Assembly: GCA_003952965.2 (NCBI GenBank)
Contig: CM025849.1
Coordinates: forward strand, 10,510,727 to 10,574,726
DNA: 64,000 nt
Direction of reading: 5' to 3'
Origin: Morella rubra
Taxonomy: Eukaryota; Streptophyta; Magnoliopsida; Fagales; Myricaceae
Part shown: piece by piece, positions 12,179 through 23,865 of the stretch
Layout: every line of letters starts with the position of its first letter
Numbering within the stretch: the stretch's first letter is position 1
Notes under the pieces: generated by a model
What the model was told of the DNA's origin: nothing
Seen by the model: only the letters and a program-made list of their open reading frames with translations
Database searches by the model: none
Program-made: the position numbers and the translations under genes

Positions 12179-12535
12179 TCACTGCACATTGTCCACTAGG
12201 AAGCACTGAGATTGGAAGCACGTAAACAGGGCCGCAGGCTCCGTGAACATGGGCACGGCCGGATGATGCCACCCGCTCGGTGATGAGGCTTCACTCCCGT
12301 CATCACCGTTGTCTCGTTCATCATTGCCACTCTCCCATTGTGGTTTTTCTGTCGTCTCCGGAACTGGTTCCGGGGATAGAATGAGCGGCGATAGCAATGG
12401 AATTGCGTTTGACGTTTCACCAAAGGCAGCAAGAGGGTCGGTGGTGTCAAGCTGAAGAGACGCTGGGGCGAGCTTCTGCAGCCTGGTTAGGGGGTTCCCG
12501 GCTTCTTTCCGAGAGTCACCGCTATTGTCATCCAT
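12179..12535 (-). CDS. Small intronless conserved-looking protein of unknown function
   Basis: An uninterrupted 118-codon frame begins MDDNSGDSRKEAGNPLT and ends ...AALFTCFQSQCFLVDNVQ. I do not recognise a named family. It is acidic and Ser/Pro/Thr-rich in the middle (PLILSPEPVPETTEKPQW, NDERDNGDDGSEASSPSG), with a more hydrophobic, possibly conserved C-terminus (PAVPMFTEPAALFTCFQSQ). No signal peptide or membrane segment. The ATG at 12535 is preferred over one 66 bases further up because the extra residues come from a GAGAGA tract that looks like a 5' leader. Codon use and GC content stand out from the AT-rich flanks, which supports real coding. It lies convergent to TFIIA-L, tail to tail with about 1 kb between them. 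Confidence 0.6.
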   Translation of the reverse strand: MDDNSGDSRKEAGNPLTRLQKLAPASLQLDTTDPLAAFGETSNAIPLLSPLILSPEPVPETTEKPQWESGNDERDNGDDGSEASSPSGWHHPAVPMFTEPAALFTCFQSQCFLVDNVQ

Positions 12536-13258
12536 TGATTGATTAGATCTTCCGAAACCCGACTGGAATTTTGCTCTCTCTCTCTCTCTGATCACACACA
12601 AATTCAGTCGCTCATATTGGCTTGGGTGATAATAAATACTGCATTTTCTTGGAGCAAGCGGAAAGTAAGGTGTCGGTTACAGGGTTCAGAGTCAGAAAAA
12701 AGGAAAATTCAATTTCGAATGGCAGTTAAGAGTAACGGTCAATTTCCTTATTTTGCACATGCTCTAAGCTTTTGCGTGGTCAATAGTTTTTGTAGGGGTC
12801 AATTGCCTCAAAGTCAAAAGTCGGCATTTAGAAATCCAGAACATCGTTTTCTGCCCGCAAGTCCATCTTCTCGAGAGTAAAGGAAGCAGATGGAGCAGGT
12901 GAGTCACGCATGCCTGGCCTTCCTGTCGTTCTATTTGAAAGATCCTTAAAATGGAACTTCAACTACTGTTAGGTCAACAGTACTCCTTTACGTTTTCTTC
13001 TTTGCTAAGAATAAATTTCTAAACGTATAATGATATCCGTTTTCATATTGGTTGTAACTTACATTTGTGGCAAAGTCATTTTGGGGTCAACATGGCTACT
13101 AAACTAGTACCTTTTGGGTGGCTGTCTATAATAATAATAATAATATAAATATTTTGCTTTGAATTGAATGGTCCGTATTTTTTATGCTGTTAATGATTTC
13201 TATTCTTGACTAGTTTCTTTTATATTTTTTTACTATTTGAATAGAGATAAACACAACA

Positions 13259-13790
13259 AATTTGGGATGTACATGGCTCGGTTGAGGTCAGATTCGGTCG
13301 GTACCGAACTCCCCATATGGTTGGAAGTCTAAGACTGTCTGACTGATTGAACCACCCAACGTAGGAGTGAGGAATCGGCCAAGGCCAACTTCCACAAGGC
13401 TCAATCGAGGTCGTGGTTGGACAAACCTTAAGACTCCAACTATGGGGTGAGTTCGGTATCACTCGATCTTGACCTCGACCGAGCTAGATCTAACATCTCG
13501 AGCCCGATCGAAATTGGTCAGGCTCCAGTATTCTCGGTCTGACCCTAACCGGGTCTCGTATATGGATCGGTCAAACCTAATCAAGCTCAGTCAGGATTGT
13601 GGTTGGGCAAACCTTAGACTCCCAACCATAGGGGGGGGTTCGGTATCGCCCGACCTCGACCTCACCAGATCTGGCATCTTGAGCCCAATCGAAATTGGTC
13701 AGGCTCTAGTATTCTTGGCCCGACCATGATTGGATCCCGTATATGGACCAGCCGAACCTAATCGAGTTCGGTTGGGGTCAGAAAGACTCT
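13259..13790. repeat. GC-richer tandem repeat, unit about 186 bp, with an inverted partial unit
   Basis: The phrase 'gtggttggacaaacctta' near 13413 returns as 'gtggttgggcaaacctta' near 13599, and the blocks after each ('aaattggtcaggctc', 'ggtctcgtatatgga' / 'ggatcccgtatatgga') repeat in order, giving a period of about 186. The left part (about 13285-13335, 'ggtaccgaactccccatatg') is inverted relative to 13425-13475 ('gggtgagttcggtatc'). Frames crossing it are repeat artefacts. Possibly a satellite-like piece of a transposon. Confidence 0.6.
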
Positions 13791-14139
13791 AAACATTCCT
13801 ACAAAAGGTAGATTATGCACTCTTTAATACTGTTGTATAAAGTTTTGGACTATAGAGCTCACTTATTGTGTCGTACATGTAAAAAATTGGAGAGGAATTC
13901 AAACATCTCAATATTTACTCTTTCATGGCATTTAAAAGTGATAATATTAATACAGTAAATTCATATCCATTTAATATGAAGACTTTGAGATACAAAAGAA
14001 TCATATGCATCAAGAGTACCGATTTATTTGGAATATGGTATTATTCCAAGTAATGTTGGTTTTTCGATTTGGTCATTTTCTTCCTGAGTGACTTGTACCT
14101 TTCGAATTTCATGGGTTGAAAGATGTTTTTTTTTTTCTT

Positions 14140-14365
14140 TCTAAAAAAAAGATATAGAATGTGACTTAATTGTATAATTGTATTCTCTATGATTTGTGTC
14201 CGTGCCAGAAACATCAACAGTCAAAAGTCAACCAAAGTATCAAAACTACACCTAAAAAAAAAAGATATAGAATGTGACTTAATTGTATAATTGTATTCTC
14301 TATAATTTGTGTCCGTGCCAGGAACATCAACAGTCAAAAGTCAACCAAAGTATCAAAACTACACC
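14140..14365 (+). promoter_or_regulatory. Tandem 113-bp promoter duplication carrying paired W-boxes
   Basis: Two consecutive near-identical units (about 14140-14252 and 14253-14365) each start with an A-run and 'gatatagaatgtgactt' and end 'caaaactacacc'. Each contains 'cagtcaaaagtcaacc', which on the other strand reads two TTGAC cores 8 bases apart (W-box, the WRKY site). The array ends only 89 bases before the transporter start codon; a TATA-like 'tataag' sits at 14391. The duplication is directly visible; regulation by WRKY factors is inferred. Confidence 0.6.
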
Positions 14366-14453
14366 ACAGAAACGCCCCAACACGGAAGAATATAAGATAA
14401 TAGAGCGGGCACCACTAGCTGTCTGATCGAACTCGTTGGTCACACTATCTCAT

Positions 14454-17400
14454 ATGGCTTGCGGTGCCTCAACTCAACCTCTCTTCAACTTCAAGCTCTC
14501 ACTTTCACGCCCAACTCCGAGAACAAAGACATCACAAGCTTTCATTTCTTACACCCAGAATCGAAGACACCCGTGTTCAGCTTATAAAGCTCGTTTCAAG
14601 GCCAATTTTCCACTGTTCCCAGAGTTATCTTTGCTCTCGGGTCGTGGACTTAAATTCAACGTGAGGACGCCAAATCTCCCATTTGGTTCTTTTCACTGCT
14701 ATGCTTTATTGGGGGTGATTTTTTTTTCTGTTTGGTGGGCAGGTGGGAGCAGGGAAAGAGTATACTTCTGGGGAAGAGGATGTGTCGCTTGTCTCTGACG
14801 CAAGGAATCAAGAGGATTTTTCTTGGTTTTCGGTGATTTTGCCGTGCGTTCTTCTTGCTCTTTATTTCATTTGTAAAATTTTCATTTTCTTGGCTAATGG
14901 GTATTCATTGTCTCCGATGTTCTTGATGGTTACTGAAAATGCAAACGTATTGGTTAGCCATTACCTGAGATGTGATGCGGGTAGCGTTTGCTTGCCATTC
15001 TTTGTAGAAAGCTATGGTGTTCCGGATGTATGAATGCAAGTGTCAAAATTGGACATTCAATCTTGGTTAACTAAGTTGCATTTTGGGTTACTTCTCTCTT
15101 AGTGATTTGTTGGTGTCAAAGAAAGATCAGTACTTTAAAAATTCCGGCCAACTGCGCCTAATTCATTATAGTTACTTTTTCCTTTTCTATTAGTTGTTTT
15201 GGCTTTATAGAGAGTAGGGTGAATCAAGAAATATTGGCGACAGTTGTTTTTGTATCGATAAATTTCTCTGAAAACAAGAGTAACAAATTAGTCCTCAATT
15301 TAACTTGTTTCATCAATTCTAGGTTTTTGTTCCCAGCCTTGGGAGGTTTGTTATTCGGGTATGACATTGGTGCCACCTCTGGTGCTACAATCTCATTGCA
15401 GGTGCATAATTGCTTTGTGATTGACTTCTTTCTTCCATATTAGATTTGCTTTTGGGCATCTTTCTTCTTGTTTTAAAACAATTACTTCACCATGTACATT
15501 TTTCTTTTCCTTTATCTACGTTGATGATTTAAGTCACCTGAGCTCAGTGGAACAACTTGGTTCAACCTTTCGGCCATTCAGCTTGGACTTGTGGTATGTT
15601 TGAGGATCATAATTGCGTAATTGCTCCGAAATTGCAGTTTGTTTCTTCCAAAATAAACTTCAATTCGTCAATCCATTCATTTTATATTTACTTGGACACA
15701 GGTCAGTGGTTCACTTTATGGAGCTCTTCTTGGTTGCCTTCTTGTCTACCCAATTGCAGACTTCCTTGGTATGTCCTTATTTTCACTACGTTCATATTGC
15801 CTCTGTCCTGAACTTTGGAGGTTGTTTATGATTTCCTATTCAATACCCTGGATATTGTTAAAAAGGGCGGAGGCGAGAACTTATCATGGCAGCTGTGCTA
15901 TATATGCTTGGTGCTCTGATCACTGCCTATGCTCCAAGCCTTGGTGTCCTTTTAGCGGGACGGCTGTTCTATGGCCTTGGTATTGGTTTGGTGGGCATCT
16001 TTCAAAACCCTAATATTTTGTGGAGACTTGTCTTCTAAGATGTAGCTAGTCATCCCTAACCATCTTATAAAAGAATTTGTATGACAGGCCATGCATGGGG
16101 CTCCTCTCTATATTGCTGAAACTTGCCCATCTCAAATTCGTGGAACTCTAGTGTCTTTAAAGGAGCTCTTCATAGTATTGGGAATTCTGGTATTGTTTAC
16201 TCCATTATTATAAATACTCATTCAGTTCACTTCCTTGTATGGACTGAGATGATTTATAAATGAACTTCTCTACAGTTGGGTTATTTTGTTGGAAGCTTTC
16301 AAATTGATGTAGTTGGAGGGTGGCGCTACATGTTTGGGGTAAGTGCACCCGTCGCTTTAATTATGGGACTAGGCATGTGGAGTCTTCCACCATCTCCGCG
16401 TTGGTTGCTTCTTAGGGCCGTTCAAGGAAAAGGTTTATTAGAAGACTACAAAGACAAGGCCATTCTTGCCCTAAGCAAACTAAGGGGTCGTCCTCCAGGT
16501 GATAAGTTGTCTGTGAGGCAAATAGAAGAGAACATTGCCTCATTGAAATCTGCTTATGCGGACCAGGACTCTGAGGGCAGTTTCTTGGAGGTCTTTCAGG
16601 GCCCAAGTTTGAAAGCGTTCATTATTGGTGGAGGTCTGGTCCTTTTTCAACAGGTATTTTGTCTTTTTTGTCGCTTTGAATTGCTCTTTTCACTTCTTTC
16701 TGAATTTGATTTCAAGCATGCATATAATAGAGGACTGTGAAGTTTTTCTAGATAAGCCAATTTACCACCTGACTATGACAGATAACTGGGCAGCCAAGTG
16801 TTCTATATTATGCTGGTCAAATTCTTCAGGTACTTCATGTTTATGGAAAAGCCTTTTCTTTCTCTAAATGCTATTCTTTATGTAAGGTTTGCCTAACTAT
16901 GTGCTATCTGATTCTGATACTCAAGACTGCTGGATTTTCGGCGGCCTCTGATGCTACCCGAGTTTCAGTTATAATTGGTGTGTTCAAAGTATGTTCAATA
17001 ATCTTCTTGCAATGTGTTTGAGTATTTGGGGAGAGTCTCCCTGCCTTTATACCTCTGAGTAATGCTAATAACAAAGTTTGTGGTTTTTCCTCCAGTTTCT
17101 GATGACATGGATAGCTGTCCTAAAAGTAGATGATCTTGGGAGAAGACCCCTGCTAATTGGGGGTGTCAGCGGGATTGTATACAGCCTATGACCATCCATC
17201 TATTGCTTATTATTGATTTTTTACTGAGCACTGACAAAAAGTACAGTGAGAGCTTAACACTACTTAAGGTTAATTCTTCTTTTCTTTACATTTTTACAGG
17301 CTCTCTCTCTCTTTCTTCTTTCCGCTTATTATAAAGTTCTTGGAGGGTTGCCTATTGTTGCTGTAGCTGCTCTACTTCTCTATGTTGGTTGCTATCAGGT

Positions 17401-18540
17401 ACCCATTTTCTCTTTCGAAGATTGCAATTCTCTGCACTATTTTCTTTCGAGTATAACTATGAGGAGCACTCCTGGAGTGTAGCAAAAGTAGCCGAAGTTT
17501 GTCTTCCAACATTGATAGAAGTTTATACTGTAGAAAGCCCCTTTAATTTTTTTCTGGGAAAAAATAAAACAATAAAAGGAAAGCAGTTAATTTTTAATGA
17601 GTAATGATAATTTTTTTTTAGTCAAATACATTTTGCACTCTCGAACTATGAGAGTTTTGACACTTTGCACCCCAATTTATTATTTTTCACATTGCACCCA
17701 CCAACTATTGATTTCAGATACTTTGCACCCTCCCTTATTGTTGATTTGGATGGAAAATGATTTTTTGACATATGAAATGATAATTTTGTCCGCATAATTT
17801 TTTTTTTTTTACAGTGATAATTTTATGAAGGTAAAATAGTAATTCTTTTATAATGGACATATGTATGCTCCAAGATACAAGCTCATGGTCCCCAACAAAA
17901 ATCATGTAGGCACGAATTTCATAGGGCACAACTTAGCTAGATGGGCCTTCTCCACCTGCCTTGAAGGAGGCATTCCTATTTGAAATCTTCTTCACTAAGG
18001 ACCCTTCGAAGCCCCGATCTCCCTTTGGTTGTTGTTGTGTGCTCCTACAGTTATTATGGGAAAAAAGAAAGGAAGAATGATATTGTTTTCTCCTTAACAA
18101 GAGTTATGCGATTGTCAATTCACTCACATATTTTTATCCTCTGAATCGTCTTTCAGATATCATTTGGGCCGGTCAGCTGGCTTATGGTATCAGAGATATT
18201 CCCGCTTCAGACAAGAGGGCGAGGGATTAGTCTTGCTGTTCTTACTAACTTCGGTTCAAATGCCATTGTAACATTTGCATTCTCACCGTTGAAGGTATAT
18301 TGATTTGCTTTTATAAAATCCATTCCTTTCAAAGCTAGTTATCTTGTTTTCTAAAGGTTTTCATTTTCCTGTGATTGAATATTGAGTGATCGTCTAATGT
18401 TGCAGGAGTTTCTAGGGGCGGAAAATCTCTTCCTTCTTTTTGGGGGTATTGCTTTGTTGTCACTCTTGTTTGTATTTTTCGTTGTCCCCGAGACCAAAGG
18501 TTTGAGCTTGGAAGAGATTGAGTCCAAAGTTTTGAAGTGA
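14454..18540 (+). CDS. pSuT: Plastidic sugar transporter, MFS family (pSuT / At5g59250-like), 14 exons
   Basis: A chloroplast-envelope sugar-proton symporter; the Arabidopsis relative (also listed as D-xylose-proton symporter-like 3) exports sugar from plastids and affects cold response. Exons: 14454-14660, 14743-14843, 15323-15401, 15534-15593, 15702-15768, 15866-15990, 16088-16189, 16276-16653, 16782-16829, 16926-16988, 17096-17176, 17300-17398, 18157-18294, 18406-18540. They give 1683 bases and 560 residues, all phases compatible. The first ~100 residues are Ser/Arg-rich and low in acidic residues, like a transit peptide. Then come FPALGGLLFGYDIGATSGAT, ADFLGRRREL, AETCPSQIRGTL, SPRWLLLRAVQG, ITGQPSVLYYAGQ, VDDLGRRPLL, PLQTRGRGISL and the family end VPETKGLSLEEIESKV. 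The ATG at 14454 is the first in frame. Intron 12 (17399-18156) carries a dispersed-repeat insertion. Looks intact. Confidence 0.94.
17618..17850. mobile_element. Small dispersed element in transporter intron 12
   Basis: A segment from 'acattttgcactctcgaac' with repeated 'actttgcaccc' phrases, through 'ggaaaatgattttttgacat' to 'gataattttatgaagg'. A shortened version lies at about 38110-38290 in the duplicated block, and related phrases at 11790-11915 and 2340-2820. No ORF. It was present before the segmental duplication, since both copies share it at the same intron position. Confidence 0.45.
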
Positions 18541-19728
18541 AAGTTCAAATCGAATGAAATGACTAGTTGAGCTTCATATACCCCAAGAGCTTTGGTTAGT
18601 CTGTGAAGTTATATCCTAGCATGGCATTTGAACGTCAACTCGCTGATGGTTTTTTGTAATATTCTATCACTTATCCAAAAAGTTTATTATTATAGGAAAA
18701 TATAGATTTTATTATTTGAATTATATTCTTTAACAGACAGTTGCAGCTGCCACTAGATGAGCGGACGTAGCGCAATCCAGCTCTTTTGAACAATTTCGAA
18801 TTTAACCACCGGCTATAAATACAAAAATAAACACACGGAAAATACACAACGAAAATAAACACACGGAACATAATCCTAAACAAGCAGATAGAGCCAAATG
18901 AGCGGAGATCTGACAGCAAGGCAAGGTGGAAACCACGCATAGAGACAATGACCACAGATAGGTCGGTGTGTGGTGGAACAATTTCTCTTCCACTTCCTAG
19001 TTTGAATATCACTCTTCTACGCGATCCATTGGTTCCAAATGAAACACTACTTGCAACTGCAAAAGAACATAAGTTGTGATGATGATTTTGATATATATTA
19101 AGTGGCAACCGAAACATAAACCTGAAAGGGATGGTAAAAACACCCTTTGGGAACTTACTTTTAATTAAATTTAACCCAAGGTGTATTCCAAAAATGGAGA
19201 CTCAAATTCCAAGCTTGGTGCCACCAAAGACAACCATACGACCACGAGCCACGATCCAAGCAAGCAGCTAGCAAGAGCACTCATTAATGCTAAACAAAAA
19301 CAAACCCGAAAGAGTACTTCCGTGGTATATTTACTCGTACGCATATTTAACATCGAATGGTTAAATTCAATCTCCATACATATCTGTCATTTTCACCAAA
19401 AGAAGAGCAAAAAGAAAGCCTCAAATTAAATGCCACTCTCATCATCACAGAATCGCAATGAGAAATGCATAGACCTGGATAGTGTGGCACCCAAAGCTCT
19501 ACAGAAGCTTTCGATCAAGTTATGATGTTATGGCTAAGCTCCCACAAATATTACAAGAGATAATATATCAACTATTAGAGTGCTAAGACTTGATGATCCT
19601 TAAAGCTTTCAACAACTGAATTAGTTCTATAGTATTACTAAGAGCTTAAGTAGACTACCATGCACCTAACATCATATTCTTCAGAAAGCTTTCCTCTTTT
19701 ACTTCTCTCTACCCAGACAATCTGCTAT
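18541..19728. other. Spacer between transporter and LecRK A (duplicated at 39769-41002)
   Basis: Contains the 3' UTRs of two convergent genes. An open frame of 148 codons on the minus strand (18671-19117) is shortened in the duplicate (40031-40348) and shows no domain, so it is not called a gene. LecRK A lacks a ~50-base segment present in copies B and D ('gaaccactcaaa...ctatattcataat'), seen by comparing about 19590 with 40825-40875 and 63165-63205. Confidence 0.55.
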
Positions 19729-21748
19729 TCAACGACCCCGTTTAAGGATCGAATCAGTGCTGGACATGGAAGGAGCAGAACGTTGGCCAAATGATGAAGA
19801 CAGTGACAGTAAGAAATCTGATGCATTGTAATTTGAAAATGTAGAAGCAGTGTCATATGGTACATCTGGCAGATTAGCATCGCCATCCAAAACTTGCATC
19901 ACTTGCCTCATGCTAGGCCTAGCTGCCGGATTTGCATGGGAGCAAAGCAGGCCTAGTTTCAGAACCATTATCATTTCCTCCACCACATAATTACCTTCCA
20001 ATCTAGGATCACTAGCATCAAGGATCGCTCCTTTTCTCCAGCACTCGAAGACCCAATCAACCAAAATTACATTTTCAGGCTGCCCTTGTAGCTCTATAGG
20101 CCTCCTTCCACAAGCCATCTCGAGCATGAAAGCCCCAAAAGCGAAGACATCAGTGCAAGTTGTTGCCTTTCCCGTTCTGGTAAGCTCCGGAGCCAAATAA
20201 CCCACAGTTCCAACAACATGGGTTGTATGGGGATCAGTACCATGGTCGCACAATCTGGCAAGGCCAAAATCTCCTAGTCTTCCATTATATTCAGCATCTA
20301 ATAGAACATTGCTTGCTTTTATGTCTCTGTGCAGAACAACCTGTTCCCACTCTTCATGGAGGTAAAGAAGGCCAGATGCTACTCCTCTGAGGATTCGAAA
20401 TCGTGTAAGCCAGTTAAGGCTTGGTCTTCCATTGCTGTATAAGAACTTGTCAAGACTTCCATTGGGCATATAATCATAGACCAAGAAGAGTTCTCCCCTA
20501 CGCCGGCAATAACCCAGGAGCTGTACCAAGTTCCTATGCCTCAGTCTTCCCAGGCTAATGATCTCAGCTACAAATTCCTTCATCCCCTGTTTGGAATCAT
20601 GGGAGACTTTCTTTACTGCAATTTGTAAATTAGAAGAAGAAATTACTCCTCGATAAACCTTTCCAAAACCTCCTGCTCCTAGAAGCTGTTCGTCTTTGAA
20701 ACCCTTGGTTGCTTTGTAAAGATTCTTATAGCTGAACCGGTGAGGACCGTACTCCATTTCCCAATCTTCACGTATTTCTTCGTATTTCTTCCTCCTTATA
20801 ATGTAAGCAGCGCCAATGATCGTTACCAGCACAACCGCTGCTGCTATGAGAGAAGTAATGGTCATTAGTCCTGGTTTCTCTTTTCTTTTCCTCCGTGGGG
20901 GAAGTCGAGGAAGGCTTGAAACATCAAAGCTTTGTGCTTGACCACTTCTATTAAAGCTCCATCCAAGAATGTAATGATCACTTACAAGTGGATAACCTGT
21001 GGCAGATGTGAAACCAACATACATATGTCCCAAGATAATTTGGGACAGATTGATGGGTGTTGACAAGAGAGGCCTGTTTGGTTTTGACATTCCGGCCGGG
21101 GCTAATGTTACATTCACCAACTTTTCAGCTTCATCATAGTCTATCCACAGTTGCATTGGATTCCCACTTATGAGCTCCAAGCTTATATTCCTTCCTTCTT
21201 TATCGGAAAAATAAGTTGCAGGAGCTGATTGATTTGATTTCAGGCCGTTCACATCAACTCCCACATGGTTTCATCAATATCTTCGAATTCAGGGTTCTTA
21301 ACAGAATCAAGCTCGATGGCCAAAATGTGATTTGCTGCAAGGCCGTTATTTGACGCGTTGAAGAGTCCCAGATACTGATTGCTACAGCATGGGTGAAGTC
21401 CATTGAGGGACTAATGGCGAAAGCCATGCCGTGACCACCCATATTTGGCTCTTGAGGAACCATGGCAAAGACAAAGGTTGTAGAAAATGAAAGAGAGGAA
21501 ATTGCACCAGATGAAGTTGTGTTGAAGTTTAATGGAAATCGGTGGAAAGCTGAACCAGCACGCTGGAATGAAAGGTTGGTTAGCTGCAATAGACCATTTC
21601 GGTGGATTTCTGCGATACCACCAAGATGCAGATTGGCTTGAGAGAACCCATGGTAGACGAATTGGTTTTCTTCTTGAGAAAAAGCCAAGGGAATATTGGA
21701 AACATAGAGAATTATCAGAAAATACAGTGATCTAAGAACTGTAGCCAT
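19729..21748 (-). pseudogene. L-type lectin receptor kinase, copy A (LecRK clade IV-like; lectin part frameshifted)
   Basis: Plasma-membrane receptor kinase with an extracellular legume-lectin domain, used by plants in immunity and development signalling. Intronless, as usual. The ATG at 21748 opens a signal peptide (MATVLRSLYFLIILYVSNIPLAFS), then the lectin domain (FVYHGFSQANLHLGGIAEI ... NTTSSGAISSLSFSTTFVFA). The frame shifts near 21381-21386 and again near 21268-21275, each by loss of one base relative to relatives. From 21264 an intact 511-residue frame follows, numbered from its own ATG: C-terminal lectin strands, transmembrane segment at about residues 134-156, then a complete kinase. 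Kinase landmarks are GAGGFG at 196-201, Lys218, HRD at 312-314, DFG at 332-334 and APE at 358-360. Every catalytic motif is intact, so the kinase half is under constraint or recently duplicated. As written it cannot make a full receptor; assembly error is the main alternative. Confidence 0.85.
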
Positions 21749-22720
21749 TGGAAGAAGTAAGGAAAAGGTTCCTGTTTGCAAACAGAGGGCTTTAACTTGT
21801 TTAAATATCTCCAACACCTGAGAACTGAGTTTTTCTTCTTTGCCAATCTGTCCTGTCAGATGTCACTATGTGTTTCCATGAACGACAAACCAATTGCCTC
21901 GCAAGGAGGATATATTGTCTAGAAAGCTGTGATAGAACAAGTACTCTCAATAACTTCTCAAATTTATTCCCCTAATGCTATTCTGATCACCTGATCTTTA
22001 ATTTCACATCACAATGAAAAGATTATTGGTTCTGTCACTGTGGAAACGTTATAGGTCCACTGCTTTTTCCTTTTTGGTAAGTTCATTGCCTTCTTCGCTA
22101 TATATAAGACTAGCTTGATCTAGTAGTTGAAAACTTCAAAAATTGGTAGATCGGACGGACTGAGCTGTTGCTTTAAGAGCTCTCTATATATCAGATGGAT
22201 GTATTGTATATTATGGTCTAATGGATGTGCCTCTCTATATATCAGCTTAAGCTTTTGGATAGACACTTTTATTCGACAATTAAACCTGGTTTAGTTACTC
22301 TTGGATCCCCTGTACGAGATTTAAGTCCTTATGTCTTTGTTCCGGTTTCGTTTGGCCTAGAAGTGAGATTTAAGTGTAAAAAATCCCTCATTGGAGGGAT
22401 GTATACTTGATGAAGTTTTTCGAGGTAGAGATGGTAGTTAAAATCATCTCCTGACAAGAGGATACTTTTCTTCTTTGCAAAAAGTCCTTTTCACGCGCCA
22501 GCGAAAATGTGAACATCTAAATATATAGGCGATCGACTAGAATCTCTGATTAGGAAAACGATTTCTTGACCTCTCCCATTTGAGGGTCCAGATGTCATAC
22601 TCATCATTTTATGTAGAGGACTTTGGACACGCAGCCAACGGATGTGTGAACATCTGAACTCCCTGAGTCATGGGGCGGGAGAGAGATTGACGAATTTCTC
22701 CATCAATCACCCAGTCGGGT
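21749..22720. repeat. LecRK upstream module, copy A
   Basis: Holds the probable LecRK A promoter, then a block ('ttggtagatcggacggact', 'aattaaacctggtttagtta', 'gaagtttttcgaggtagaga', 'actccctgagtcatggggcg') that recurs at 26140-26440, 49880-50450 and 60564-61440, each beside or behind a LecRK copy or its insertion. On the minus strand parts of it read as protein-like fragments (SGDDFNYPSLPRKTSSS, SSISLPPHDSGS), suggesting it derives from a LINE or an older gene. No intact gene. Confidence 0.55.
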
Positions 22721-23865
22721 GTGACCCCGCTCATTGACCTGTGTGCATACAACCAAGGAATCACCTTCAATAATATTATCAGAACAGAAGAAACGGGTCA
22801 CAAAATTAATAACATCACCTCGAATGATCTGCAAATATTTTTGGAAAAAAATAGCCGAGAATCCATCAGATCCGGGCGCTTTATTCGGACCAAGAGAGCG
22901 AACAACCGCCCAAATCTCATCGGTTCAGGTACGGCACAAAGCCTAATATTATCTTGCTCAGTGATAGATGAAGAGATAAGGCCCTCAAGACCACTTGGGA
23001 ACCAGGTTGGTTCTTTATAAAAGAGACGGCTGAAATGCTGCACATGTGGGTGCCAATCTGATCCAGATCATAAAGCCAACTGCCAGTAGGGGGGTTTTGA
23101 TTGCATCAATGCAATGACGACGTCTACGCACAATGGTGACACATGGAAGAACTTGGTGTTCAAGTCTGGAGTCGTAAGCCAAGTTTATTCGAGATTTTGT
23201 TTCCAAAGCATTTTTTGTCGCTTAAGAGCCTCTTGGAGTCGACCCCGTAGGTCCCGCTCCCTCCATCCCGTGGGGTCCTCAGAAAGGGCTTGCTGAATTG
23301 AATTCCAAGGGCGCAATTTCTGAATCGTGAATTGAATGTGACCAAAAAGTCTTTATTCCTGCGGAGAGAGCCACCTTAGTGTGTTTCAGTTTTTGGCAAA
23401 AGACAAAAGTAGAAGAACCTCGGCTGTTTGTCACCCTCGCACTTTCAATGACCCCAGCACATCCACTGTCTCTTGTCCAGAAAGACTCAAACCGAAAAGG
23501 CTTCGGACCTGAGCTTTGTTCACCCACAGTTTCTAGTAAAATAGGAGCATGGTCTAATGTCGTGCAGGGTAGGTGTTTTATGAATGCTATGGGAAAAAGA
23601 AGTCGCCAATCCCTGTTAGCTATCCCTCTGTCGAACCTTTCTAAAATAGACTCCTTACCAAATCGGCCATTAGACCATGTAAAAGGATTCCCCACAAACC
23701 CCACATCCATCAATTCAGCGTTCAAAAGGAAGGACTGAAAACCATTAGAAGAAGAACCCAGAGGCGGTCGACCACCCTTCTTATCCGATTGAGATAACAA
23801 AGCGTTAAAGTCCCTCAAACAAATCCAAGGACCAGAGAAAGACTGACCAATAGACTCCAACTCAT
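22721..23865 (-). mobile_element. LINE (plant L1-like) remnant: endonuclease to start of reverse transcriptase
   Basis: On the minus strand, 23860-23279 reads an exo/endonuclease-type region (SGPWICLRDFNALLSQSDKK, ELMDVGFVGNPFTWSNGR, RDWRLLFPIAFIKHL, DHAPILLETVG). This matches the C-terminal half of the plant LINE endonuclease with its catalytic DFN and SDH-like (here LDHAP) blocks. After a degraded linker, 23043-22798 resembles the entry to the reverse transcriptase domain (EEPTWFPSGLEGLISSSITE..., altered NKAPGSDGF-type region). The catalytic YADD part is absent. Several stops and frame changes; the 5' end and most of RT are missing. Dead element. Confidence 0.7.

Noticed and set aside
13469-13729. 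86-codon frame across the 186-bp repeat
   Set aside because: Produced by the tandem repeat; no domain and no conserved context.
18671-19117. 148-codon minus-strand frame in the transporter-LecRK spacer
   Set aside because: The duplicate at 40031-40348 is truncated, composition is Phe/Ser-rich, and no family is recognised; conservation is explained by the recent segmental duplication.
23379-23738. 119-codon plus-strand frame
   Set aside because: Antisense shadow of the LINE endonuclease region.
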